Shown piece by piece: positions 8,847-16,773 of a stretch of DNA of 64,000 bases. This DNA is from Pseudonocardia autotrophica. Lineage in GTDB: Bacteria > Actinomycetota > Actinomycetes > Mycobacteriales > Pseudonocardiaceae. Position 1 is the first letter of the stretch, and every line of letters starts with the position of its first letter. The notes below the pieces were generated by a model, which searched no databases, was not told the origin of the DNA, and saw only the letters and a list, made by a program, of their open reading frames with translations. The stretch spans positions 5,580,001 through 5,644,000 of the forward strand of contig NZ_AP018920.1 in NCBI RefSeq assembly GCF_003945385.1, read 5' to 3'. A program made the translations under genes and the position numbers.

Positions 8847-10075
8847 CGACCTTGCCCCGGGACACCGCCCCGGCCGCCCTCGCGCTGGCCGGCGGGACAC
8901 CGGTCCGTACCGGACCGCTGCCTCCGTGGCCGCACTACGACGAGGACGAGATCACCGCCGCCACGGAGGTCCTCGTCTCGGGACGGGTGAACTACTGGAC
9001 GGGCACGCACGGCCGGGCCTTCGAGGCGGAGTTCGCCGGCTGGGCCGGAGCGGGCCACGCCGTCGCGGTCGCCAACGGCACCGTCGCCCTCGAACTAGCA
9101 TTGAGGGCGATCGGGATCGAGCGTGGCGACGAGGTGGTGGTACCGGCGGCGACGTTCGTCGCCACCGCGTCCGCCGTCGCCGCATGCGGCGCAATCCCGA
9201 TCGTCGCGGACGTCGACGAGATCACCCAGGGCCTGTCGGCCGCCACCGTCGAACCGCGCCTGACCGCTCGCACGGCCGCTGTGGTCGTCGTACACGTCGG
9301 CGGCTACCCAGCTGACACGGCCGGTCTCGTGGCGCTGACGGAACGATACGGCCTCGCCCTGGTCGAGGACTGCGCACAGGCGCACGGAGCACGCCGGGAC
9401 GGGGTCCCGGTCGGACGGTCCGGTGTGGTGGCCGCCTGGTCCTTCTGCCAGGACAAGATCATGAGCACCGGCGGCGAAGGTGGCGCGATCACCACATCGG
9501 ACCCGGCGATCGCCCGTCGTTGCTGGGAGCTCAAGGATCACGGGAAGTCCTTCGTCCGGGCGAACGAGCCGGCGCCCGTCCCGGGGTTCCGGTACCTGCA
9601 CGACAGCTTCGGCACCAATGCCCGGATGACCGAGATGCAGGCTGCGATCGGCCGGATCCAGATCCGCAAGCTTCCGGCCTGGGTGGAACGCCGCCGCCGC
9701 AACGCCGCAGTTCTCCGCGACACGCTCGCCCTGGAGCCGGCGGTGACGGTCCCCCCGGTCCCCGACGACGTGCTGCACGCCTACTACCGCTTCTACGCAC
9801 ATGTCCGGCCCGAACGCCTGCGCCCCGGATGGGACCGCGAGCGGATCGTCGCGGCGATCAATGCCGAGGGTGTGCGCTGCGCTCACGGCGGCTGCACCGA
9901 GATCTACCGGGAGCGGGCGTTCGAGGAGGTCGGGCGACCTGAGGGCGAGCTGCCGGTCGGTGCGCGCCTGGGCCGCACGTCTTTCGTCCTGCCGGTCCAT
10001 CCGACCCTCGATGCGCGCGACGTCGCCGATGTCGCCGAGGCCGCCCGTCGAGTCCTGAGGGAGGCCCGGGCATGA
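8843..10075 (+). CDS. DegT/DnrJ/EryC1-family sugar aminotransferase
   Basis: PLP-dependent aminotransferase of 410 residues that would add an amino group to the keto sugar made by the preceding dehydratase, using glutamate as donor. Visible landmarks are VANGTVALELAL (residues 77-88), VEDCAQAHG with the PLP-ring Asp176, and SFCQDKIMSTGGEGG with the Schiff-base Lys205. The family includes PglE, PseC and the 3-amino-5-hydroxybenzoate synthases. The N terminus (ALAGGTPVR) also recalls AHBA-type members, so the exact substrate is open; context favours a UDP-4-amino-4,6-dideoxy sugar. Starts in an ATGA overlap with the dehydratase gene. Confidence 0.9.
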   Translation: MTTLPRDTAPAALALAGGTPVRTGPLPPWPHYDEDEITAATEVLVSGRVNYWTGTHGRAFEAEFAGWAGAGHAVAVANGTVALELALRAIGIERGDEVVVPAATFVATASAVAACGAIPIVADVDEITQGLSAATVEPRLTARTAAVVVVHVGGYPADTAGLVALTERYGLALVEDCAQAHGARRDGVPVGRSGVVAAWSFCQDKIMSTGGEGGAITTSDPAIARRCWELKDHGKSFVRANEPAPVPGFRYLHDSFGTNARMTEMQAAIGRIQIRKLPAWVERRRRNAAVLRDTLALEPAVTVPPVPDDVLHAYYRFYAHVRPERLRPGWDRERIVAAINAEGVRCAHGGCTEIYRERAFEEVGRPEGELPVGARLGRTSFVLPVHPTLDARDVADVAEAARRVLREARA

Positions 10076-10752
10076 GGCGCGCGATGGATGTCGGGCTGGC
10101 GCTCGTCGCTGCGGTCCTCCTCCTGCCGGTGGCACTGCTGGTCACCCTCGCCGTGCTGCTCGGCCTCGGACGGCCGGTGCTGTTCCGCCAGGTCCGCTCG
10201 GGGTGGCACGGCAAGGAGTTCACGCTGGTCAAGTTCCGCACCATGCGCGTCGAACGCACACCTGAGGAGGGTGATGCCGCCCGCACACCACCGCTGGGGC
10301 ACTTCCTGCGGGCGACAAGCCTGGACGAGCTCCCCCAGCTGTGGAACATCCTGCGGGGCGAGATGTCGTTCATCGGTCCCCGTCCCACCCTGCCGGACCA
10401 GGTCGCGCGGTACTCGGCTCACGAGCGTCGCCGGCTGGCAGTACGCCCCGGCCTGACCGGCTGGGCGCAGGTCAACGGACGCAATTCGATCAGCTGGCCG
10501 GCCCGCATCGAGCTCGACGTTTACTACATCGAGCACCGCTCGGTGCGGCTGGATCTCGAGATCATCGCCCGAACCCTGCACCGGCTGGTCCGGCCGAACG
10601 GCATCACGGCGGACGGTGGAGTGAACCCCGATTTCCCCGACCCGGCGGGCGCCGACGGGCCGGAGGCGGGGCCCGCGACGGTTCCGTTCCCGCGGCACGT
10701 CATCCCGGAACCAGCCCGGACGCCCGTCGACGATCCGGAACCGAGCCGATGA
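10072..10752 (+). CDS. Initiating phosphoglycosyl transferase (PglC/WcaJ-type core)
   Basis: Transfers a sugar-1-phosphate to undecaprenyl phosphate at the cytoplasmic membrane face, starting repeat-unit assembly. It is a 226-residue short monotopic form: one re-entrant N-terminal hydrophobic segment (residues 5-28), FRQVRSG, FRTMR, the catalytic Asp-Glu in TSLDELPQLWN, GEMSFIGPRP and PGLTGWAQVNGRN. It lacks the four-helix domain of WbaP/WcaJ, so it resembles PglC, which pairs with PglF- and PglE-like enzymes as encoded just upstream. About 45 C-terminal residues after the core are Pro-rich and look disordered. ATGA overlap with the aminotransferase gene. Confidence 0.92.
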   Translation: MRRAMDVGLALVAAVLLLPVALLVTLAVLLGLGRPVLFRQVRSGWHGKEFTLVKFRTMRVERTPEEGDAARTPPLGHFLRATSLDELPQLWNILRGEMSFIGPRPTLPDQVARYSAHERRRLAVRPGLTGWAQVNGRNSISWPARIELDVYYIEHRSVRLDLEIIARTLHRLVRPNGITADGGVNPDFPDPAGADGPEAGPATVPFPRHVIPEPARTPVDDPEPSR

Positions 10753-11723
10753 CCGGACGGATCCGTGCCTATCGGGTCGAGGATGCCAAGGCGGTGATCG
10801 GCCTGCACCGGGCGACCCTGCTGGCCGGACGTGCACCGGCCCCGTCCTTCGCGCGCTACCTCTCATCCTTCTACGGCGGCACCCTGTTCGACCACCCATG
10901 GCTCGACGACGAGCTGACGTCGCTGGTCTACGAGGAAGCCGATGGTCGTGTGATCGGTTTCGTCGGGGTGATCCCCCGGCCGATGCTGCTCGACGACCGC
11001 CCGGTGCGGGCCGCGGTATCGGTCCGATTCATGGTCTCCCCGGACCATCCCCACGCGGCACTGGCCGCCGCGGCACTGCACCGTCGCTTCCTGCGCGGGC
11101 CACAGGACCTGTCCCTGGTGGAGAACGCAAACGACGCCGCGCGCCGCGTGTGGCAGGGCACCCGGAACGCCTGCGTACTTCCCAACCGGAGCATCTCGTG
11201 GTCCATCGCCGCACCCGGCGATCCGGACGGAGCCCCTGTCCCGGGCCCCGGGCTCGACCCGGAGACGCTGTCCGGCCTCATCCGGACCGCCTCCGCCCGG
11301 TACCGGATCCGTCCGCGGTACGACGAGAAGTCGACCGCCTGGCTGCTCGACTTCCTCGCGGCCGCCGACTACCGCGGCAGCCTGCACGGACGGGCCGTCA
11401 CCGGACGGGACGGCGAGCCGCTGGGCTGGTACCTGTACTACCGGCGACCGGCTGGAAGCGACACCGCGTACAACGGCGTTCTCCAGCTGATGTGGGACCA
11501 CGACCCGGCACCGGTACTCGACCAGCTTCTCGCGGACGCCGGTGGCAGCGGGTCACCCGTGGTCGGCCGGCTGGACGATGCGCTGCTCCCGCACGTCGCA
11601 GACCGGGGTGCGCAGCTGGCCGCCGGTCCCTGGACGGTCGTGCACTCCCCTGATCCCCGGATCGTCGCGGCTTTCAGGTCCGGCGAGGCATACCTCACCC
11701 GGCTGGAGGGTGAGTTCTGTTGA
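10749..11723 (+). CDS. GNAT-fold acyltransferase candidate
   Basis: A 324-residue protein whose N-terminal 150 residues follow a GNAT pattern: IRAYRVEDAKAVIGLH, then a beta-strand run through VIGFVGVIPRPM and a VRFMVSPDHP acceptor segment. The C-terminal half (about 170-324) continues with a second less clear domain, so it is roughly twice the size of a single GNAT. Its place in the operon makes it a candidate to move an acyl or aminoacyl group onto the sugar amine. This is inference: no substrate residues can be read with certainty. It may take its acyl group from the carrier protein encoded at 15281 or from acetyl-CoA. ATGA overlap with the preceding gene. Confidence 0.65.
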   Translation: MTGRIRAYRVEDAKAVIGLHRATLLAGRAPAPSFARYLSSFYGGTLFDHPWLDDELTSLVYEEADGRVIGFVGVIPRPMLLDDRPVRAAVSVRFMVSPDHPHAALAAAALHRRFLRGPQDLSLVENANDAARRVWQGTRNACVLPNRSISWSIAAPGDPDGAPVPGPGLDPETLSGLIRTASARYRIRPRYDEKSTAWLLDFLAAADYRGSLHGRAVTGRDGEPLGWYLYYRRPAGSDTAYNGVLQLMWDHDPAPVLDQLLADAGGSGSPVVGRLDDALLPHVADRGAQLAAGPWTVVHSPDPRIVAAFRSGEAYLTRLEGEFC

Positions 11724-12697
11724 CGGGCCCGGCCACCACATCCGCCCTGAGGGTCGTCCTCTCCGGCCAGGAGACCGCGGGACTGCATGCGCTCCGGCTG
11801 CTGCGGGAGACCGGCTGCGAGATCGTCGCGGTCCTGTCCGATCCGGAGCCCGGCGGTCGCGATCTGGCGGAAGCCGCGCGGGAGTCGCGGATCCCGTTGC
11901 GCCCGGCGCGGGACGTACGCTCTGCCGACCTCGCCGCCGAACTGCGGCGCGCGCGGGTCGACATGCTGCTCAACGTCCACTCGCTGCACATCGTCGACGC
12001 CGCTGTCCTCGATGCTCCACGCCTGGGCAGCTACAATCTGCATCCCGGCCCGCTCCCGGGCTACGCCGGCCTGCACGCCCCCAGCTGGGCGATCCTGCAT
12101 GGGCGCCGATCGCACGCGGTCACGCTCCACCGGATGGCAGCGGGAATCGACACCGGCCCGATCGCCTTCACCAGCAAGGTCGAGATCACCGACGCCGACA
12201 ACGGCGCGACGCTGGGCGGGCGCTGCGCCCGGGCGGGTCTTGCGCTGGTCGGTCAGCTCGTCGAGCGCCTGCAGAGCGGCGAGGCCGTGCCGAGCATCCC
12301 GCAGGACCCGAACCGCAGGCGGTACTTCGGCCGACGGCGGGCCGAGGACAACGTCGTGGACTGGGCCGCACCCGCACGGTCGATCGTCGACCTGGTCCGG
12401 GCCTGCGACTACCACCCCTGGCCCTCGCCCTGGGGGGCCGCCACCGCGACGACACCGGATGGCCGGACGTTGGAGATCCTCCGGGCCGTGCGTACCGGCG
12501 TCACCTCGGACGCGGTTCCCGGCGAGGTCGGTGCGACGGGCCCCGCCGGGGTCGACATCGCCGCCTTCGACGAGTGGGTGACGGTGGGCCGCCTGCGAGC
12601 CGACGGACGACGTGTCGATCCCGGCTCGGTCCTGCGGCCGGGAGACCGGCTCGGCGCAGCTGCTCCGACCATGACACGAACGGGTTGCCCCAGATGA
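11720..12697 (+). CDS. Formyltransferase (Fmt/VioF-like)
   Basis: A 325-residue enzyme of the formyl_trans_N family that uses N10-formyl-tetrahydrofolate. The catalytic triad is present: Asn106 and His108 in NLHPGPLPGY, and Asp144 in GIDTGPI. This is not housekeeping methionyl-tRNA formyltransferase judging by context; relatives in glycan loci (VioF, FdtF, WbkC) formylate amino sugars, and relatives in peptide synthetases formylate carrier-bound amino acids. Either target is possible here. The C-terminal part (residues 215-325) is an OB-like domain with a WPSPWG motif. It starts with a TTG overlapping the preceding TGA, the only TTG start in the operon. Confidence 0.85.
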   Translation: MTGPATTSALRVVLSGQETAGLHALRLLRETGCEIVAVLSDPEPGGRDLAEAARESRIPLRPARDVRSADLAAELRRARVDMLLNVHSLHIVDAAVLDAPRLGSYNLHPGPLPGYAGLHAPSWAILHGRRSHAVTLHRMAAGIDTGPIAFTSKVEITDADNGATLGGRCARAGLALVGQLVERLQSGEAVPSIPQDPNRRRYFGRRRAEDNVVDWAAPARSIVDLVRACDYHPWPSPWGAATATTPDGRTLEILRAVRTGVTSDAVPGEVGATGPAGVDIAAFDEWVTVGRLRADGRRVDPGSVLRPGDRLGAAAPTMTRTGCPR

Positions 12698-13689
12698 CGT
12701 CGATCATGCTCTACTCGACCTGCCCGCAGTCCAAGGACCTCTCCTCGGCGGACTACCTCGAGGCGGTCCGCGACGTCTCCCGCTGGAGCGAGGAGGCGGG
12801 GTGCACCGGGATGCTCGTGTATACCGACAACGGTCTGGTCGACCCGTGGACGGTCGCGCAGATGGTGCTCCAGTGCACATCCGGACTCGCCCCGCTGGTG
12901 GCGGTCCAGCCGGTCTACATGCACCCCTACGCCGTGGCCACGCAGGTCAGCTCACTTGCGTACCTGCACGGACGGTCAGTGCACCTCAACATGCTGGCTG
13001 GGGGATTCCGCAACGACCTGATCGCGCTGGGCGACCCGACCGAGCACGATCAGCGGTACGAACGGACGACCGAGTACACCCGCATCGTGATGGGGCTGCT
13101 CCGCGGCGAGACCATGACTGTCCGAGGCCGGCACTACACCGTGGACCGGCTCACCCTCGCGCCGGCACTTCCCGCCGATCTGCTGCCGCAGCTGACGATG
13201 TCGGGGTCCTCCCCGGCCGGGCTGGCCGCGGCACTGGCCGTCGATGCGACGCCCGTCCGCTACCCGGAGCGGCCCGAGGACCCGTCGACCCGCCCGGACG
13301 GCGTCGATGAGTTCGGGATCCGCGTCGGCATCATCGCCCGCCCCCGCTCCGAGGCCGCGTGGCACGCGGCCCACGCACGATTCCCCACCGACCGGACCGG
13401 TCGCATCACGCATCGGCTGGCCATGGCGGTCTCCGACTCGCACTGGCACCGTCAGCTCTCCGACCGGGACGCCGGCGGGGTCGGTGACCCGTACTGGCTG
13501 GGGCCCTTCCAGCACTACAAGACGTTCTGCCCGTACCTGGTGGGCAGCTACGACGAGGTGGCCGGCGTACTCGCCCGCTACCTCGAGCTCGGGGCGCGCA
13601 CGATCGTCCTCGACATTCCGGAGTCGCCGGCCGAGCTCAAACACATCGGGACCGTCGTCGACCTCGCCAGGGAAAGCGTGCAGCCATGA
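12694..13689 (+). CDS. Luciferase-like flavin monooxygenase (SsuD family)
   Basis: A 331-residue flavin-dependent monooxygenase-fold protein. Family marks: an N-terminal strand, VHLNMLAGGFRNDL near residue 95, HDQRYERTTEYTRI near 115, and the C-terminal PYLVGSYDEVAGVLARY then GARTIVLDIP. It would need reduced FMN from a reductase not encoded nearby. Relatives cleave sulfonates or act as tailoring oxidases in natural-product pathways. Lying between a formyltransferase and an adenylation/carrier pair, it may oxidise the carrier-bound acyl group or the amine; this is inference. Such enzymes are not a usual part of capsule loci. Overlaps both neighbours by 4 bases. Confidence 0.82.
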   Translation: MTSIMLYSTCPQSKDLSSADYLEAVRDVSRWSEEAGCTGMLVYTDNGLVDPWTVAQMVLQCTSGLAPLVAVQPVYMHPYAVATQVSSLAYLHGRSVHLNMLAGGFRNDLIALGDPTEHDQRYERTTEYTRIVMGLLRGETMTVRGRHYTVDRLTLAPALPADLLPQLTMSGSSPAGLAAALAVDATPVRYPERPEDPSTRPDGVDEFGIRVGIIARPRSEAAWHAAHARFPTDRTGRITHRLAMAVSDSHWHRQLSDRDAGGVGDPYWLGPFQHYKTFCPYLVGSYDEVAGVLARYLELGARTIVLDIPESPAELKHIGTVVDLARESVQP

Positions 13690-15284
13690 CCGACAACCTG
13701 CAGCACTACGTCACCCGCGCCGCGCACAAGTATCCGGAACGGGTCGCCCTGCACGACGTCTCCGGCCGGACCACCTACGCCGACCTGGAGTCCTGGACCA
13801 ACCGGGCCGCCCGGCTCCTCCGCGAGACCGGCATCGCCGAGGGCGACCGTGTCTGTGTGGTAGGCGCGAAGTCGTCGGCGACGATCGCGTCTCTGGTGTC
13901 GGTGCTCAAGGCCGGCGGGATCTACGTGCCGATCGACAGCGCGAGCCCGGCCGCCCGGGTCGCGCGGATCCTGGACGCCGCCGAACCCGGCGCGGTCCTC
14001 GTCGACGCCTCCGCGACGTCGCTGGTGGACGCCCTGATCGCCGAGGATCGGCTCGGCACCGGGGTGCGGATCGGCGCTGTCGACGCGCACACCACCGGCG
14101 AGCGGTTCGGCACCGCCTTCTCCCTCACCGCCACCGCCGGGTTCGACGACCGTGAGCTGGCCGGTACCCGCGGCGGGGACGCCCTCGCACACCTGCTGTT
14201 CACCTCCGGATCGACCGGTGCACCGAAGGGCGTCGGTATCACCCACCGAAACGTCCTCGCCTTCGTCGAGTGGGCGACCTCCTACTTCGGGACCAGCCCG
14301 GACGACCGGATCTCCGGGCATCCTCCGCTGCACTTCGACCTGTCGACGTTCGACATCTACGCCACGTTCGCCGCCGGGGCCGAGCTGCACCCGGTGCCGG
14401 CCTCACTGGGGCTCGACCCGCGCGGGCTCGCACGGTTCATCCGTGACCGTGCGCTGACGCAGTGGTTCTCCGTGCCCTCGGTCCTGACGCTGCTCGCGAA
14501 GTTCGACGTCGTCGGCGAAGACGACTTCCCGGCACTGAAGCGGCTCCTGTGGTGCGGCGAGGTCCTTCCGACGCCGGTGCTGAGGCACTGGATGTGCCGG
14601 CTGCCCCACGCGCGTTTCACCAATCTGTACGGGCCGACCGAGGCGACCATCGCCAGCAGTGTCCACACCGTTGTGGAGGTTCCCGAGACCGAGACCGAGC
14701 CGATCCCGATCGGCGTCGCGTGCGACGGCGAGGAGCTGCTCGTCCTGGACGAGCAGCTCCGGCCGCTCCCACCGGGGGAGATCGGCGACCTCTACATCGG
14801 CGGTGTCGGGTTGTCACCGGGCTACTGGAGAGACCCGGACCGTACCGCAGAGGTGTTCGTGCCCGATCCGCGTGACCCGCGCGAGCGGATCTACCGAACC
14901 GGTGACCTGGCCAGGGTCGGGCCGGGCGGACTCGTCGACTTCCTCGGGCGGGCCGACTCCCAGATCAAGAGCCGGGGATACCGGATCGAGCTCGGTGAGA
15001 TCGAGACCGCCGTCAACGCCGTTCCGGGCGTCAAGGAGTGTGCCGTCGTGGGGATCCCGACCGACGGGTTCGAGGGGACGGCGATCTGGTGCTCGCTGGC
15101 ACTCGTCGACGGGGCGGAACTCACCGGGGCGGAGCTGCGGACGGCCGTCCGCGAGCTGCTCCCCGGCTACATGATCCCGGCACGCTGGGAGTTCGTCACC
15201 GCGCTGCCGAAGAACGTCAACGGAAAGATCGACCGCCGCTCGGTCCGGGAGCGGCTGATCGACACAACACGGGAGGCCGGGTGA
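13686..15284 (+). CDS. Stand-alone amino-acid adenylating enzyme (DltA-like)
   Basis: A 532-residue adenylation enzyme that should activate an amino acid as AMP ester and load it on the carrier protein encoded next. Core motifs are complete: LFTSGSTGAPKG (171-182), FDLSTFDIY (217-225), LYGPTEATIAS, YRTGDLARV, GRADSQIKSRGYRIELGEIE and the catalytic Lys514 in NGKIDR. The Asp of FDLS is the one that binds the amino group in amino-acid-activating domains, so the substrate is probably an alpha-amino acid; FDLSxxDIY recalls DltA, which uses D-alanine. No condensation or thioesterase domain is attached. The overlap with the carrier gene makes them a functional pair. Confidence 0.9.
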   Translation: MTDNLQHYVTRAAHKYPERVALHDVSGRTTYADLESWTNRAARLLRETGIAEGDRVCVVGAKSSATIASLVSVLKAGGIYVPIDSASPAARVARILDAAEPGAVLVDASATSLVDALIAEDRLGTGVRIGAVDAHTTGERFGTAFSLTATAGFDDRELAGTRGGDALAHLLFTSGSTGAPKGVGITHRNVLAFVEWATSYFGTSPDDRISGHPPLHFDLSTFDIYATFAAGAELHPVPASLGLDPRGLARFIRDRALTQWFSVPSVLTLLAKFDVVGEDDFPALKRLLWCGEVLPTPVLRHWMCRLPHARFTNLYGPTEATIASSVHTVVEVPETETEPIPIGVACDGEELLVLDEQLRPLPPGEIGDLYIGGVGLSPGYWRDPDRTAEVFVPDPRDPRERIYRTGDLARVGPGGLVDFLGRADSQIKSRGYRIELGEIETAVNAVPGVKECAVVGIPTDGFEGTAIWCSLALVDGAELTGAELRTAVRELLPGYMIPARWEFVTALPKNVNGKIDRRSVRERLIDTTREAG

Positions 15285-15571
15285 ACCACGTGGGTGCCCC
15301 ATCCGAATCGGTCGAAGCACGGGTCCGCGGGATCGTCGAGGACCTGCTGACCGTCAGCGTCGTCTCGGTCGACGTCGACCTCGTGGACACCGGCCTGCTC
15401 GATTCGCTCGCTCTGGTGACGATCATCGGTGGCATGGAGGACGAGTTCGGCTGCGAGCTGCCGCTGGAGGAGTTCGACCCGTCGGACTTCAGGACGATCA
15501 CGGGGATCGCCGCGTTCGTGCAGCGTGTCGGCGTAGCCGAGGCTCTCCCCTCGGCAGCAGCCGACGCTTGA
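15281..15571 (+). CDS. Aminoacyl carrier protein (DltC-like)
   Basis: A 96-residue phosphopantetheine-binding carrier. The attachment site is Ser42 in DTGLLDSLALV; the tail ELPLEEFDPSDFRTITGI resembles the EFD...T..KI end of DltC, the D-alanyl carrier protein of teichoic acid modification. It should hold the aminoacyl group made by the preceding enzyme on a 4'-phosphopantetheine arm. No phosphopantetheinyl transferase and no DltB or DltD is visible in the window. GTG at 15281 overlaps the preceding TGA. It is the last gene of the plus-strand operon and ends only 5 bases from the convergent glycosyltransferase, with no room for a terminator. Confidence 0.88.
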   Translation: MNHVGAPSESVEARVRGIVEDLLTVSVVSVDVDLVDTGLLDSLALVTIIGGMEDEFGCELPLEEFDPSDFRTITGIAAFVQRVGVAEALPSAAADA

Positions 15572-15576
15572 CGCCG

Positions 15577-16773
15577 CTACGCTCCACCGGTGTGCGAGGC
15601 CCGCCGGTGGAGCTCGGCGAGGTATTGGTGGTGGGCCTTGTGCACGACGGGGGCGGCGAAATCGGACTCGACCCACTCGCGGGCGGCAGCGCCGAACCGG
15701 GCCCGCTGGGCCCCGTCCAGGATCAGCTCCCCGAGCGCCCCGGCGAGGGCGACGGCGTCCCGCACCGGGACGACCAGCCCGGTCCGCCCGTCCAGCACCG
15801 AGTCCACCGCGCCGGTCGCGTCCGTCGTCACCGTCGGGAGGGCACACGCCGACGCCTCCAGGCAGACGTTCGGGAAACCCTCCCGCCACGTCGGGAGGCA
15901 GTGCACGTCCATCACCTGGTAGAGCGGACGGGGATCGTGCTGGTTGTCCAGGATCAGCAGCGGGAGCCCTTCGGCCACGGCGTCCTCGAGCATCCGCCCC
16001 GTCCCGGCGTCCTCGCCGAGCCCGGCGACGAGCAGCCGGCAGGCGGTTCCGCGGCTCCGGAGCATCCGCACCGCATCGACCAGCTCGTGTAGTCCCTTGT
16101 CCCGGGTCAGCCGGCCGACGAACCCGATGACCGGCCCGTCGCCGAGCCGGTCGAGCTCCTGGCGCAGCGACCGCGCCTGCGCGAGCACGCCGGCGTCACA
16201 CTCCTGGGCCACGGGCACGTACCGGTCCACGTCGACACCGTGCGAACTTCCGGCTCCGAGCACGTCGATGTCGCCGGCGCCGGCGATCCGGGTCCGCACG
16301 AGCACGCGGCCCAGACTGTGACTGTTCGCCAGCACCCGGTGGGACAGCCGTGCCGTGATGGTCTCGAAAGCCAGCACGTAGGCCCTCCGCAACCCGGTCA
16401 GGGTCTCGCTCCGCAGGCCCCACATGCAGTGCACCACGACGGGCACCCGCCTCCGGCGGGCCGCCAGCGTAGCGAGCAGACCCGCCTTCGGAGTGGCGCT
16501 GACCAGCACGTCCGGCGCGATCGCAGCGATGACGCCGGAGAGAGCGCGGACCGAGCGGAGATCGCTCCAGAGGTCGGGCTCCCGGGCCATCTCGACCAGG
16601 TGCAGCTCGGCTCCGGCCGCTTCGACCGCGCCGAGTCCCGGGCCGGGGGCGCAGACGACACCGACCCGCCAGCCGGAACCGACGAGGTGACCGACCAACC
16701 CGGGCAGGAACGCGGCCGCGGTCAGGTGACTCGTCACCACGAGGGCGAGCCGCGGCGTGGGGACGTCGTTCAT
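15577..16773 (-). CDS. GT4-family glycosyltransferase
   Basis: A 398-residue GT-B glycosyltransferase. The N-terminal domain starts LALVVTSHLTAAAFLPGL and contains KAGLLATLAARRRRVP; the C-terminal nucleotide-binding domain has GFVGRLTRDKGLHELVDA near residue 210 and the EX7E-type region REGFPNVCLEASACALPTV near 300. This matches retaining GT4 enzymes such as PglA-like or WbpT-like transferases that extend a lipid-linked sugar. It is the only clear glycosyltransferase besides the initiating enzyme, which would give a very short repeat unit unless others lie elsewhere. ATG at 16773 overlaps the flippase stop; the long open frame upstream of it is a shadow. Confidence 0.88.
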   Translation of the reverse strand: MNDVPTPRLALVVTSHLTAAAFLPGLVGHLVGSGWRVGVVCAPGPGLGAVEAAGAELHLVEMAREPDLWSDLRSVRALSGVIAAIAPDVLVSATPKAGLLATLAARRRRVPVVVHCMWGLRSETLTGLRRAYVLAFETITARLSHRVLANSHSLGRVLVRTRIAGAGDIDVLGAGSSHGVDVDRYVPVAQECDAGVLAQARSLRQELDRLGDGPVIGFVGRLTRDKGLHELVDAVRMLRSRGTACRLLVAGLGEDAGTGRMLEDAVAEGLPLLILDNQHDPRPLYQVMDVHCLPTWREGFPNVCLEASACALPTVTTDATGAVDSVLDGRTGLVVPVRDAVALAGALGELILDGAQRARFGAAAREWVESDFAAPVVHKAHHQYLAELHRRASHTGGA

